Shown here: one piece after another, positions 21,459 through 29,832 of the stretch
Layout: each line of letters opens with the position of its first letter
How positions within the stretch are numbered: the first letter of the stretch is position 1
Assembly: GCF_000702205.1 (NCBI RefSeq)
Contig: NZ_JNKW01000012.1
Coordinates: 1-64,000, forward strand
DNA from: Lachnospira multipara LB2003
Lineage (GTDB): Bacteria; Bacillota; Clostridia; Lachnospirales; Lachnospiraceae
Direction of reading: 5' to 3'
Length of the DNA: 64,000 bases
Made by a program: the position numbers and the translations under genes
Notes under the pieces: model-generated
Database searches by the model: none
What the model saw: the letters and a program-made list of their open reading frames with translations, nothing else
Told to the model about the DNA's origin: nothing

Positions 21459-21656
21459 TTAGAGCTTAGTAACGTTAGTAGCTTGAGGTCCCTTAGCACC
21501 TTCTGTGATATCGAATTCAACAGATGCGCCTTCCTCTAATGACTTAAAACCTTCCATGTTAAGACCTGAGTAATGTACGAATACATCCTTTCCTGACTCA
21601 TCAGAAATAAAGCCATAGCCCTTCTGGTTGTTAAACCACTTTACTGTACCTTTCAT
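21459..21656 (-). CDS. cspA: Cold shock protein, CspA family
   Basis: 65 residues, a single cold shock domain. Binds single-stranded RNA and DNA and melts mRNA structure. RNP1 is KGYGFI and RNP2 is VFVHYSGL; the domain begins MKGTVKWFN and ends ATNVTKL. Ribosome site GGAGGT. The transcript has a 5' leader of about 70 nt and a long 3' region, both common in this family. Monocistronic. Confidence 0.97.
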   Translation of the reverse strand: MKGTVKWFNNQKGYGFISDESGKDVFVHYSGLNMEGFKSLEEGASVEFDITEGAKGPQATNVTKL

Positions 21657-21732
21657 GTAATAGTACCTCCATAAAATATCTAGTTGTTCTTAATAAGTTA
21701 AGGTTCCCCTCCCTTAATAAAAATCCTTAATT

Positions 21733-21761
21733 ATCGTAACACTCTATTTATTGTATGTCAA
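21733..21761 (-). promoter_or_regulatory. Promoter of the cold shock gene
   Basis: Minus strand TTGACA (21756-21761), 17 bp, TACGAT (21733-21738). The start point would give a leader of about 70 nt. Confidence 0.7.
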
Positions 21762-21817
21762 TAAGATATAGTATTTATCATACTTTGTCCTTAATTTTAT
21801 ACAATAAAGTGTTAAAA

Positions 21818-23875
21818 CTAAGCCACTAGTCTAAACATTTTTTCATCTTTAGCGCTCTCTTTAACATTAGAAGATACTAGGTAAATAACTCTACTAAGTT
21901 CAACTCCGTCTTTATCAATTTGAGCAACGGATATAATATCACCATCTTTAATTGATGCACCTTCAACCTTTAAAAGTCTATCGTTTATCTTTTGTGTGCT
22001 ATATTTTTTACTATTTACTAGCACTGTTGAGTAGTCATTAAAGTAAGATCCTTCAACAAACAAATCACCTTCATACTCATAAGCATTAGTAATAGTTATA
22101 TCATCAAGACCAAGTTTTAAATCAGTCTGCTTATATGGAGATTCGCCATTATAGATATCCTGATTTCCATAGAGAATATCGTATTCTAGGATTTTAAGAT
22201 CCTTCAAATAATCTTCGCTATCCTTACTTAACTGATGATATTTAAAAATGTTACCCTGAGATATATTTAATCTGCTAAATACATAAGATGTAAGCTGATA
22301 TGCCTCTAGGTTTACATTCTCCTTATCCATATCAAAATTACTCCACATAACATATTCAGTCTCATAAATACTATTATGCTTCATATCCTCATCCTTTAAA
22401 TTAAAGGTTGGTAAATGATCACCATACATTACAAGCACAGTCTTCTCATCATAATTAGACAATTCATCTATTAACTGAGCTATGAATTTATCCATATCAT
22501 GGGCCATATTAACATAATATTCAAAAGCCACTGTATTATCAGCATCAGGGAAATTCTTAATTGTAATTTCTGGTGTATAACCTTCAGGATATTCATTAGG
22601 ATAATCACCATGTCCTTCTACTGAAATTGTATAAATATAGTCAGGACCTGTTGTTGAATCTAAGGCTTTTTTAATATATTTTGTAAGGATTTCATCCTTT
22701 GCCCAGTTTCCATTAGGTGTCTTGCTTATACCATCCATATATTCTACCGGTGTAAATGTGTCATATCCCAAACGAGAAAAAACCTTATTTCTTGTGTAGA
22801 AAGTCGCTGTATTATTATGAATTACATGAGCAGAATATCCTAAGTCCTTTAAAACATAGGCACTTGATTCGCATACCTTATTCTGAAGTGCTGTCTTATA
22901 AGGATACTCTCCAGGTCCAAAGTCATCTAAATTCATACCTGTCTGTACTTCAAATTCTGTATTAACTGTACCTGCACCAAATACAGGAACTGATAGGTAT
23001 CCTGATGTGTATTCCTGCTGTAATTTATTAAATGTGGGCAATGCTTCTGATGAAAGCTCTAAACCCTTAATCTCTGTTGGATCAAAAAATGACTCTAACT
23101 GTAAAAAGATAATATTAGGTTCATCTTCTTCAGTAGTTGTTTCCACACTATCAATTGTTTCTTTAATACTATCTACATATTCTTCAGAATAATCAGAATC
23201 CTTGTGTACACCTCTATCTACCACTGATGTTGTGAAGCAGTAAACAAAGCCATAATTTTGGAAAGCATTAGATAAGTTACCAAAATCTGCCGCAATAATT
23301 TTATTAAGAAGTAATGTTGTAATAATGCCATATGTAAATAAAATTACAATTAAGCTTTGTCCTGCACCAAGGATAATAAACCTTTTTAAAGATAATTCTG
23401 TCTTAATTTTTCCTGTTTTTCTATACAAGAAAACTAATGCTACTATTACAAGAACAATAGCTAGTACTATAAATATCATATTAATTACTGTTAAATACAT
23501 TGGTGCTACTTTTCTAGCATCGTCTAATACAAGAAAATCCATAGCAGTAAATGGAGTTTTTCTCACTGACTTAATTACAAAATTTGTAATAGATAAGCCT
23601 ATCCAAATAATTGAAATTAAGGTATATATAAAGGTTCTTTTCTTAAATAACATACCAATACTTAAACAAGAAGTCACAATTAGCATATTAGCTAAGAAAA
23701 TAACAGGATGTGTAAAAAGGAATGTAATTCCTGTTAGATTACGTCTATTAAAACATTCCACAATCATTGTCACTAATATAGCATAACAAAAGGGATGTAA
23801 AATATCATATGTCCAAATTTTATCAAAGATAGATTTTATTTTCTGCAGTACTTTGTTGTTCTTTAATTTTTCCAT
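21818..23875 (-). CDS. LTA synthase family membrane sulfatase-fold protein
   Basis: 685 residues. LtaS-type enzymes polymerise glycerol phosphate onto a glycolipid to make lipoteichoic acid, or transfer related groups, outside the membrane. Five membrane helices lie in the first about 215 residues. The extracellular sulfatase-fold domain follows: NIIFLQLESFFDP (metal-binding Glu), FGAGTVNTEFEV with the catalytic Thr near residue 300, and the metal site MYGDHLPTF near residue 483. A C-terminal extension of about 90 residues beyond the catalytic domain looks beta-rich. Ribosome site AAGGAGAA. It follows glnS in the same direction, separated by a hairpin. Confidence 0.9.
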   Translation of the reverse strand: MEKLKNNKVLQKIKSIFDKIWTYDILHPFCYAILVTMIVECFNRRNLTGITFLFTHPVIFLANMLIVTSCLSIGMLFKKRTFIYTLISIIWIGLSITNFVIKSVRKTPFTAMDFLVLDDARKVAPMYLTVINMIFIVLAIVLVIVALVFLYRKTGKIKTELSLKRFIILGAGQSLIVILFTYGIITTLLLNKIIAADFGNLSNAFQNYGFVYCFTTSVVDRGVHKDSDYSEEYVDSIKETIDSVETTTEEDEPNIIFLQLESFFDPTEIKGLELSSEALPTFNKLQQEYTSGYLSVPVFGAGTVNTEFEVQTGMNLDDFGPGEYPYKTALQNKVCESSAYVLKDLGYSAHVIHNNTATFYTRNKVFSRLGYDTFTPVEYMDGISKTPNGNWAKDEILTKYIKKALDSTTGPDYIYTISVEGHGDYPNEYPEGYTPEITIKNFPDADNTVAFEYYVNMAHDMDKFIAQLIDELSNYDEKTVLVMYGDHLPTFNLKDEDMKHNSIYETEYVMWSNFDMDKENVNLEAYQLTSYVFSRLNISQGNIFKYHQLSKDSEDYLKDLKILEYDILYGNQDIYNGESPYKQTDLKLGLDDITITNAYEYEGDLFVEGSYFNDYSTVLVNSKKYSTQKINDRLLKVEGASIKDGDIISVAQIDKDGVELSRVIYLVSSNVKESAKDEKMFRLVA

Positions 23876-23898
23876 ACATTCTCCTTTTTAAATACTTA

Positions 23899-23926
23899 GG
23901 GGCAGAAACATAAATGTTTCTGCCCC
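23899..23926 (-). terminator. Hairpin between glnS and the LTA-synthase gene
   Basis: A perfect 13-bp stem GGGGCAGAAACAT / ATGTTTCTGCCCC with a 2-nt loop. The stem is very stable, but only a weak T-run (TAAGTATTT) follows on the minus strand, so read-through into the downstream gene is possible. Confidence 0.7.
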
Positions 23927-23937
23927 CCTATATAGTT

Positions 23938-25602
23938 TTATTTTGTCAACTTAAATGAACTCTTTAGTGAAACAATTCTGTTAAATACAGGAACCCCTTC
24001 CTTTGAATCCTTATTATCAACACAGAAATAGCCATTTCTTACGAACTGGAATTTATCTTCTGCCTTAGAGTTGATAAGCTCAGGTTCAACTATTGCATCT
24101 TTAATTATTGTTAATGAATTAGGATTTATATTCATAGAGCCATCCTCTTCGTTATAAACACCCTTCTCCTCATCAATAATATTCTCATATAATCTTACCT
24201 CAGCTTGTTTGCCCTCAGTTGCTGATACCCAATGGATAGTACCCTTAACCTTGCGGCCTTCAACATTTCCTCCTTTAGTTTCTGGATCGTAAGTACAATG
24301 AATTTCTGTAATTTTGCCATTCTCATCCTTCTTATAATCTACACACTTAAGAAGGTATGCATTCATGAAACGAACCTCATTACCTGGGAATAATCTAAAA
24401 TATTTCTTAGGTGGTTCTTCCATAAAGTCTTCTCTTTCAATGTAAAGTTCTCTTGTAAATGGAACTTTTCTAGTTCCCATTTCAGGATTCTCCTGATTAT
24501 TAGGAACTTCCATATATTCAACCTGACCCTCTGGATAGTTATCTACGATAACCTTAACTGGATCAAGTACAGCCATCATTCTCTTTGCCTTTGGCTTTAA
24601 GTCTTCTCTAATGCAATATTCAAGCATTGGATATTCAACAGCACCCTGTGACTTAGTAACGCCCACAAGCTTAGTAAACATCTTAATTGATTCAGGTGTA
24701 AAACCTCTTCTTCTAAGAGCTGCGATTGAAACAAGTCTTGGATCATCCCAACCATCAACTACACCATCTTCAACAAGCTTCTTAATATAACGCTTACCTG
24801 TTACTACATTCTCAAGGTAAAGCTTAGCAAATTCAATCTGTCTTGGAGGATTCTCATATTCAAGTTCTCTTACTACCCAATCATATAATGGTCTATGATC
24901 TTCGAATTCAAGAGTACAAATAGAATGTGAAACTCCTTCAATAGCATCTTCAATTGGATGAGCAAAATCATACATTGGATAAATGCACCATTTATCACCT
25001 GTTCTATGATGTGTCATATGAGCTACTCTATAAATAACAGGATCTCTCATGTTAATATTAGGACTTGCCATATCAATCTTAGCTCTAAGCACCTTAGTAC
25101 CATCTTCAAATTTACCATTTTTCATATCTTCAAAAAGAGCTAAGTTCTCTTCAATTGATCTATCTCTATATGGTGAATTCTTACCTGGTTCTGTTAATGT
25201 TCCTCTATACTGTCTGATTTCTTCTGCAGAAAGGTCACAAACATATGCCTTACCCTTCTTAATTAACTTAACTGCTGCCTCATACATAGCATCAAAATAA
25301 CCAGATGCAAACAATACATCTCCATGCCATTTAGCACCAAGCCATTCAACATCCTTCTTTATAGATTCAACGAATTCTTCCTTCTCCTTTGTTGGATTAG
25401 TATCATCAAATCTCAAATTAAACTGGCCATTATATTCCATTGCTAAACCATAATTTAAAAGTATAGATTTAGCATGTCCAATATGTAAATATCCATTTGG
25501 TTCAGGTGGGAATCTTGTAATAACCTTCTTACAATGTCCCTCGGCTATATCTTTATCAATAATTTGCTCTATAAAATTCTTGGAAACAACTTCGTTTTCC
25601 AT
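23938..25602 (-). CDS. glnS: Glutaminyl-tRNA synthetase
   Basis: 554 residues, standard length. Charges tRNA-Gln directly. HIGH motif [16 protein letters not shown]; the MRDPVIYR and [19 protein letters not shown] blocks and the two C-terminal anticodon beta-barrels are present. At the KMSKS position, where E. coli has VMSKRKL, this protein reads VTGKRYI, so the middle of the motif has changed. The ATG at 25602 has GGAGGAA upstream; an earlier ATG adds eight residues. Having GlnRS means the GatCAB amidotransferase elsewhere in the window need not make Gln-tRNA. Confidence 0.96.
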   Translation of the reverse strand: MENEVVSKNFIEQIIDKDIAEGHCKKVITRFPPEPNGYLHIGHAKSILLNYGLAMEYNGQFNLRFDDTNPTKEKEEFVESIKKDVEWLGAKWHGDVLFASGYFDAMYEAAVKLIKKGKAYVCDLSAEEIRQYRGTLTEPGKNSPYRDRSIEENLALFEDMKNGKFEDGTKVLRAKIDMASPNINMRDPVIYRVAHMTHHRTGDKWCIYPMYDFAHPIEDAIEGVSHSICTLEFEDHRPLYDWVVRELEYENPPRQIEFAKLYLENVVTGKRYIKKLVEDGVVDGWDDPRLVSIAALRRRGFTPESIKMFTKLVGVTKSQGAVEYPMLEYCIREDLKPKAKRMMAVLDPVKVIVDNYPEGQVEYMEVPNNQENPEMGTRKVPFTRELYIEREDFMEEPPKKYFRLFPGNEVRFMNAYLLKCVDYKKDENGKITEIHCTYDPETKGGNVEGRKVKGTIHWVSATEGKQAEVRLYENIIDEEKGVYNEEDGSMNINPNSLTIIKDAIVEPELINSKAEDKFQFVRNGYFCVDNKDSKEGVPVFNRIVSLKSSFKLTK

Positions 25603-25710
25603 AACTGTTCCTCCGTTTTCTAGCAAAATATGTTATATATTGCTTTCTTAATCATAAACTAGCTATTTTATTCTACTCCAAAACACTTATTTCGTAAAGA
25701 AATATATAAA

Positions 25711-26589
25711 TTAATGTGTTGCCTGATCATACATTTCCTGTAATTCTGGAATTGTAAAATTATAATGTGAATTACAGAAATGGCAATTAACTTCAATTGG
25801 CTTGCCTTCATCAATCATCTTCTGGATTTCTTCCTTGCCAACACTAATTACAGCTTTACTTACTCTTTCTTTAGAGCAGTTACATTTAAATCCTGTCTCT
25901 ATTGTATCAAGAATCTCTAAGTCCATATCACCTAAGATATGCTCAAGGATCTGCTCTGGTGTCATACCTTCTTCAAGCATATATGTAATTGACTTAATTG
26001 ATTTAATTCTTTCTTCAAGCTTATCAATAAATTCTTCTGTAGCATTAGGCATTAACTGAATAATAAAACCGCCAGCTTCTCTTACTGTATTATCATGATT
26101 CATTAATACACCTAAGCCAACTGATGATGGAACCTGCTCACTTGTAGCAAAATAGTATGTTAAATCCTCAGCAATTTCACTTGTTATAAGAATAGTATCA
26201 CCAACGTATGGTTCTCTAAGTCCAATATCCTTAATTACAGAAATAACACCAATACCAACTGCTCCTGCAACATCAATCTTACCATTTTTTAAAGGCAACA
26301 TTACTTGTGGATTAGCCACTGTACCCTTAACTTCACCCTTAGCATTAGCTGTTACTGTCATTGCTCCAATTGGGCCATTTCCCTTAATTTGAATAGTAAC
26401 AACATCACTATCATTTTTCATCATTGTACCCATCATAGCGCCACCTGTAAGTAATCTACCAAGGGCAATAGTTCCAATAGGACTCATGTTATGACGAGTT
26501 CTTGCCTCTTCAACTGTATTCTTACTTGTAATAGCAAATGCTCTAACCTGTCCATTTGCTGCAGTTGCTCTAACAATATAATCTTTCAT
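25711..26589 (-). CDS. hslO: Redox-regulated chaperone Hsp33
   Basis: 292 residues, standard length. Holdase activated by oxidation. The four zinc-binding cysteines near the C terminus are intact: CNC in FKCNCSKERV and CxxC in NCHFCNSHYNF. The body shows ALGRLLTGGAMMGTMMK and the EAGGFIIQLMPNA element. Ribosome site AAAGGAAA. It follows the methyltransferase gene by 21 bases, so the two form one unit. Confidence 0.97.
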   Translation of the reverse strand: MKDYIVRATAANGQVRAFAITSKNTVEEARTRHNMSPIGTIALGRLLTGGAMMGTMMKNDSDVVTIQIKGNGPIGAMTVTANAKGEVKGTVANPQVMLPLKNGKIDVAGAVGIGVISVIKDIGLREPYVGDTILITSEIAEDLTYYFATSEQVPSSVGLGVLMNHDNTVREAGGFIIQLMPNATEEFIDKLEERIKSIKSITYMLEEGMTPEQILEHILGDMDLEILDTIETGFKCNCSKERVSKAVISVGKEEIQKMIDEGKPIEVNCHFCNSHYNFTIPELQEMYDQATH

Positions 26590-26610
26590 ATCTATTTTCC
26601 TTTCATCTAG

Positions 26611-27357
26611 TTATTTTCCTAAAACAAAATAAACTCTTTCAGAATTGATTTCCGGCTTATTATCTGTAAAAGCATCATAAACTGCTAAGATCTTAAGTCC
26701 TGCATTCTTAGCTGCCATCTCAACCTCTTCTAATTCAAAACCATGCTGAAAGTGTTGTTCTTCATATCTATTAAAACTTCCGTCTTCATTCATAACAAAA
26801 ACGGCAAGATCATATTCATTATTTCTTTCTTCTTCGTTATAATAATTATCCCAAATAAAAGCAGATTCATCACGATTCTCTGCATATGTATTATCAGCTA
26901 GTATGTCTCTAAAAAAGTGAATAGTCTTTAAATCAAATACAAAAACCCCACCATCCTTTAGATTGTCAAATACACAGCTAAAAACCGATTCTAAATCACT
27001 AACTGTGGTAATATAGTTCATTGAATCACCAATACTTGTGAAAGCATCTACTTTATATGGTAACTCGAATTCTCGCATATCCTGACATGAATAAAAAATT
27101 TCCTGATTTGTTTCTAAAACCTTCTCAGATGCAATAGCTAACATATCTTCAGACATATCAATTCCTACAATATCATAGCCTTCCTTATCAAGCATTCTTG
27201 TAACAGTTCCTGTTCCACATCCCAAATCAACTACGCTGTGGCCTTTTTTTATACCATTAGCCTTTAGTAGTTCTATCATATATTGTCCCCATTCATCGTA
27301 TGGGATATTATCCATGTATTCATCATACACGTATGCAAATGCAGTATATGCGTTCAT
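26611..27357 (-). CDS. SAM-dependent class I methyltransferase
   Basis: 248 residues. Rossmann-type methyltransferase: motif I is VVDLGCGTGTVTRML near residue 41, then VGIDMSEDML, and the acidic-aromatic QDMREFELP. The C-terminal lid ends with INSERVYFVLGK. The N-terminal YTAFAYVYDEYMDNIPYDEW pattern is typical of a clostridial family usually next to hslO. Substrate unknown. The ATG at 27357 has AAAGGAG upstream; an earlier ATG adds 14 hydrophobic residues and is rejected. Confidence 0.9.
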   Translation of the reverse strand: MNAYTAFAYVYDEYMDNIPYDEWGQYMIELLKANGIKKGHSVVDLGCGTGTVTRMLDKEGYDIVGIDMSEDMLAIASEKVLETNQEIFYSCQDMREFELPYKVDAFTSIGDSMNYITTVSDLESVFSCVFDNLKDGGVFVFDLKTIHFFRDILADNTYAENRDESAFIWDNYYNEEERNNEYDLAVFVMNEDGSFNRYEEQHFQHGFELEEVEMAAKNAGLKILAVYDAFTDNKPEINSERVYFVLGK

Positions 27358-27373
27358 TTTTACTCCTTTATAG

Positions 27374-27405
27374 AAAAAGGGAAATAGATACAAGATCAAT
27401 TTCCC
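27374..27405 (-). terminator. Terminator of the SEC-C protein gene
   Basis: Stem GGGAAA / TTTCCC (27379-27384 and 27400-27405) with a 15-nt loop, followed on the minus strand by TTTTTC. The stem is short, and it sits directly before the methyltransferase ribosome site. Confidence 0.55.
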
Positions 27406-27449
27406 TCATAAATTTATCAAACCTTTTGGTCTATTATAGTCTGTTGGTA

Positions 27450-27953
27450 TTATCTACCACAGCACTGCTTATACTTCTTACCGCTTCCGCATGGACATGG
27501 ATCATTACGTCCAATTTTCTTACCTTCTCTTACATATGTACCAGAAGCCTTCTGCTTCTTGTAAAGGTCTTTTCTAACTTCTTCTGAAAGTAAATTATCC
27601 CATTCAGGAAGTTCATATAACCAGCTAGCCTTGCAACCTACCATGTTGTAATAAAGCTTCTCTCTATCATATTCAAGAGATACTTCTGTATCTTCTTCCA
27701 TTGTTTCAATTGAATTTGGTGTAACTAATGAATCGTTAATACCATCTAAGAAACCTGTCATAAGTAAAACTTCAACACCAAACTTAGCAGCTAAATCCTT
27801 AACAGTTCCCTTAACTACCACATCAGGATTTCCAAGGATTTCCTTGTAAATTCTCTGTTCTTCTGTAAAATAAGCATTCCAGAAATTTTCAGCAGCCTGA
27901 GGATCTGCTTCTGTGTTGTATGCAAGATTTCTCCATGTTTCTAAAAGTGCCAT
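27450..27953 (-). CDS. SEC-C motif protein
   Basis: 167 residues. The C terminus is a complete SEC-C zinc motif ([18 protein letters not shown]), as in SecA and YecA. The N-terminal about 140 residues are an all-helical acidic domain I do not recognise. Proteins of this shape may deliver the SEC-C tail to the ribosome or to SecB-like partners, but the function is unknown. Ribosome site AGAGGT. Probably transcribed alone. Confidence 0.85.
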   Translation of the reverse strand: MALLETWRNLAYNTEADPQAAENFWNAYFTEEQRIYKEILGNPDVVVKGTVKDLAAKFGVEVLLMTGFLDGINDSLVTPNSIETMEEDTEVSLEYDREKLYYNMVGCKASWLYELPEWDNLLSEEVRKDLYKKQKASGTYVREGKKIGRNDPCPCGSGKKYKQCCGR

Positions 27954-28083
27954 GTTTAATACCTCTCTTTAAAATTATTAATCACATATTTTATTTTTAG
28001 GTAATCCAGGGACACCTCTCCAAACTACACTAAAAAAATCATCACTATGGAATTATAACATAGAATATTTTAAAAGCAAGCCA

Positions 28084-28128
28084 TAAAAAAGAGGTAAAAA
28101 AAAGCATTACACTTATATTTTTACCTCT
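28084..28128 (-). terminator. Terminator of the flagellar-cap-like gene
   Basis: AGAGGTAAAAA pairs with TTTTTACCTCT across a loop of about 22 nt; a TTTTTT run follows on the minus strand. Confidence 0.7.
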
Positions 28129-28136
28129 AAATCTTG

Positions 28137-28880
28137 TTAAATAATTGAATTGTAATTAGATCCAGTAATATGTGTATATCCTCCATCCTTTGAGTACATG
28201 CCTTGACTTGCAAGTTTAGCAAGAGCATTTACTGAATCATTATTAATCCTAGATGTGCTTGATTGAATCTGACTAGCAATAGAACCATCTGCTCCAAATA
28301 CCGATTTTAAAACTCCAATATCCGCTTTATCAAGTACATCCTTATCAATTTCAATTGTATTATCACTTTTTACATTAATACCAGCCATGGATAAAACCTT
28401 GGCATTTATCTTCGTCTGATTAACCATATTAGCTGCTGTTCTAAGAGTTGTTGCACTTTCAGAATCTCCAGTTGATTTAATCAAGTCATTATAGTCATTT
28501 GCAAATTTAGAAACGGCTTTATAAATAGCATCTCTATCATAATCTGTGCTTTCTTTACCATCCTTGTCAACTACCGTTTTCTTTTCCCACATCTTTTGGT
28601 TTGCAAGTTCCTTTACATCTTTTATTACACTAGCTGATGCATCCTTAATCTTAGTTGTGTTCACCTTTTGAGTGGAAGTTTTAATATCATTTGAATTAGT
28701 TGTTTTTCCTTCCTCTGTGGCCTCTGTAGAATTCTCCTGATAATAGTTATTAAGCAGTTTCTTATATGAGCCGCTCTTAATAGAGCTTAGCGTGTTAAAA
28801 TCCAGATTATAAATACCTGAATTTCCGCTATTAGACTGTGTTGGTGAAAACAAGCTAGCTATATTATTAATTCCTGACAT
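28137..28880 (-). CDS. FliD C-terminal-like protein
   Basis: 247 residues. The region from about residue 110 to 215 resembles the C-terminal coiled part of the flagellar cap FliD: KFANDYNDLIKSTGD, a repeated NxT-rich helix, then AGINVKSDNTIEIDKDVLDKA and VFGADGSIASQI. The N-terminal 80 residues are Ser/Asn/Thr-rich and probably disordered. There is no signal peptide, consistent with flagellar-type export or a cytosolic role. It lacks the large FliD head domains, so it is not a normal cap. Ribosome site AAGGAGGTG is near perfect. No other flagellar genes are nearby. Confidence 0.6.
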   Translation of the reverse strand: MSGINNIASLFSPTQSNSGNSGIYNLDFNTLSSIKSGSYKKLLNNYYQENSTEATEEGKTTNSNDIKTSTQKVNTTKIKDASASVIKDVKELANQKMWEKKTVVDKDGKESTDYDRDAIYKAVSKFANDYNDLIKSTGDSESATTLRTAANMVNQTKINAKVLSMAGINVKSDNTIEIDKDVLDKADIGVLKSVFGADGSIASQIQSSTSRINNDSVNALAKLASQGMYSKDGGYTHITGSNYNSII

Positions 28881-28932
28881 CTTAACACCTCCTTGTATTA
28901 ATACGTCTGGTTATCCTATTGTTACTAATACT

Positions 28933-28960
28933 ATTATACCATATCTATACAAAATATCAA
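28933..28960 (-). promoter_or_regulatory. Promoter of the FliD-like gene
   Basis: Minus strand TTGATA (28955-28960), 16 bp, TGG plus TATAAT (28933-28938). The layout is identical to the promoter of the cheX-cheY pair. Confidence 0.7.
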
Positions 28961-28969
28961 TCATAAGTA

Positions 28970-29197
28970 CTATTTTTCTATATCTTCGTTCTTAGATTTT
29001 CCTCTTAAAAATCTATAAGCAAGCATCATTGCATAGGCTACAACTGGCAATACTATATCTGTATATATAAGTCCTCTAAAAAGCGTGTTAGTCACTGGAG
29101 TATCTATAAACGAGATAACTAAAGTAGACAAAATTAACACTCCCCACAAAATCACAATAGTTAATGCCAATACTCTTTTTATTTTTCCATTTTTCAT
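28970..29197 (-). CDS. Small two-helix membrane protein
   Basis: 75 residues: basic N terminus, helix at about 8-30, a short loop, helix at about 41-63, then a charged tail ending KNEDIEK. Not recognised. The ribosome site is poor (AAAGGATG, about 17 bases away), so translation is uncertain. It lies between the FliD-like gene and a divergent acyl-carrier-like gene. Confidence 0.5.
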   Translation of the reverse strand: MKNGKIKRVLALTIVILWGVLILSTLVISFIDTPVTNTLFRGLIYTDIVLPVVAYAMMLAYRFLRGKSKNEDIEK

Positions 29198-29513
29198 AAT
29201 AGTTAATAAAGCATCCTTTCTCTACAAAATCTAACTTTTACAAGTATACACAATAAACTATTGCATAAGCAATGAAAAGATTATAATATTATGATAAACA
29301 GGACGTGTAACTTCATATAAAGACTTGCTAGATATCATATTTTATAGGTATATTGCCCTAAAAATCCTTGACTATAGTAATTGCTTATAGTATTTTATCT
29401 TAGCAAGTGAAAACCACTAGTTTTCGCTTCTACAAGCCGCCTAGCTATTTAACAGTTTATTAGCATGTTAAATAAGGCATTTTTGAAAAATTGTAAGAAA
29501 TGAGGGTTCGCAT
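29198..29513 (+). promoter_or_regulatory. Promoter and leader of the acyl-carrier-like gene
   Basis: TTGACT (29368-29373), 17 bp, TATTTT (29391-29396) is a plausible sigma-A promoter and gives a leader of about 110 nt. The leader contains a hairpin GTGAAAAC / GTTTTCGC around 29407-29429. The stretch 29198-29360 shows nothing I can name. Confidence 0.55.
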
Positions 29514-29738
29514 ATGGATCAATTAATGGAAATTTTATCAGAATACAACTCTGAAATTGACTTTGAGACTTATGAAGCTTTAGTAGACGACGAAATATTA
29601 TTATATGATGATTTAGAAAGCTTAGCTAAGGAACTTAATGACGAATACGACATTAACATTACTCCTAATGATATTGTTCCTGAAAACTTCAATTCAGCAG
29701 AGTTAATCTGGGAATTAATTCAACGTTTATCAGAATAA
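29514..29738 (+). CDS. Acyl-carrier-like protein lacking the phosphopantetheine serine
   Basis: 74 residues, strongly acidic, the size of an acyl carrier protein. Its C-terminal part (DINITPNDIVPENFNSAELIW) has the pattern of a clostridial carrier protein family related to D-alanyl carriers. In those the modified Ser lies in LVDDGLxDSFD. Here the aligned stretch is LVDDEILLYDD, so the Ser position is Tyr31 (codon TAT at 29604-29606) and the preceding Asp is Leu. Without that Ser it cannot carry a phosphopantetheine arm. It may be a structural or regulatory relative. Ribosome site GAGGG. Monocistronic. Confidence 0.7.
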   Translation: MDQLMEILSEYNSEIDFETYEALVDDEILLYDDLESLAKELNDEYDINITPNDIVPENFNSAELIWELIQRLSE

Positions 29739-29756
29739 TCTTTATTCTAACATTAA

Positions 29757-29793
29757 TAAAAAAGAAAGCAGGCAATGCCTGCTTTCTTTTTTA
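29757..29793. terminator. Bidirectional terminator between the carrier-like gene and purA
   Basis: A 13-bp stem AAAGAAAGCAGGC / GCCTGCTTTCTTT (29761-29789) with T-runs in both directions, between convergent genes. Confidence 0.93.
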
Positions 29794-29832
29794 TTGTTAT
29801 AATTTTTAAAAGTGTCTGTCTTATCTTAATAA

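Noticed and set aside
23325-23786. 153-codon frame opposite the LTA-synthase gene
   Set aside because: Antisense to a well-supported membrane-protein gene; such shadow frames are common opposite hydrophobic coding sequence.
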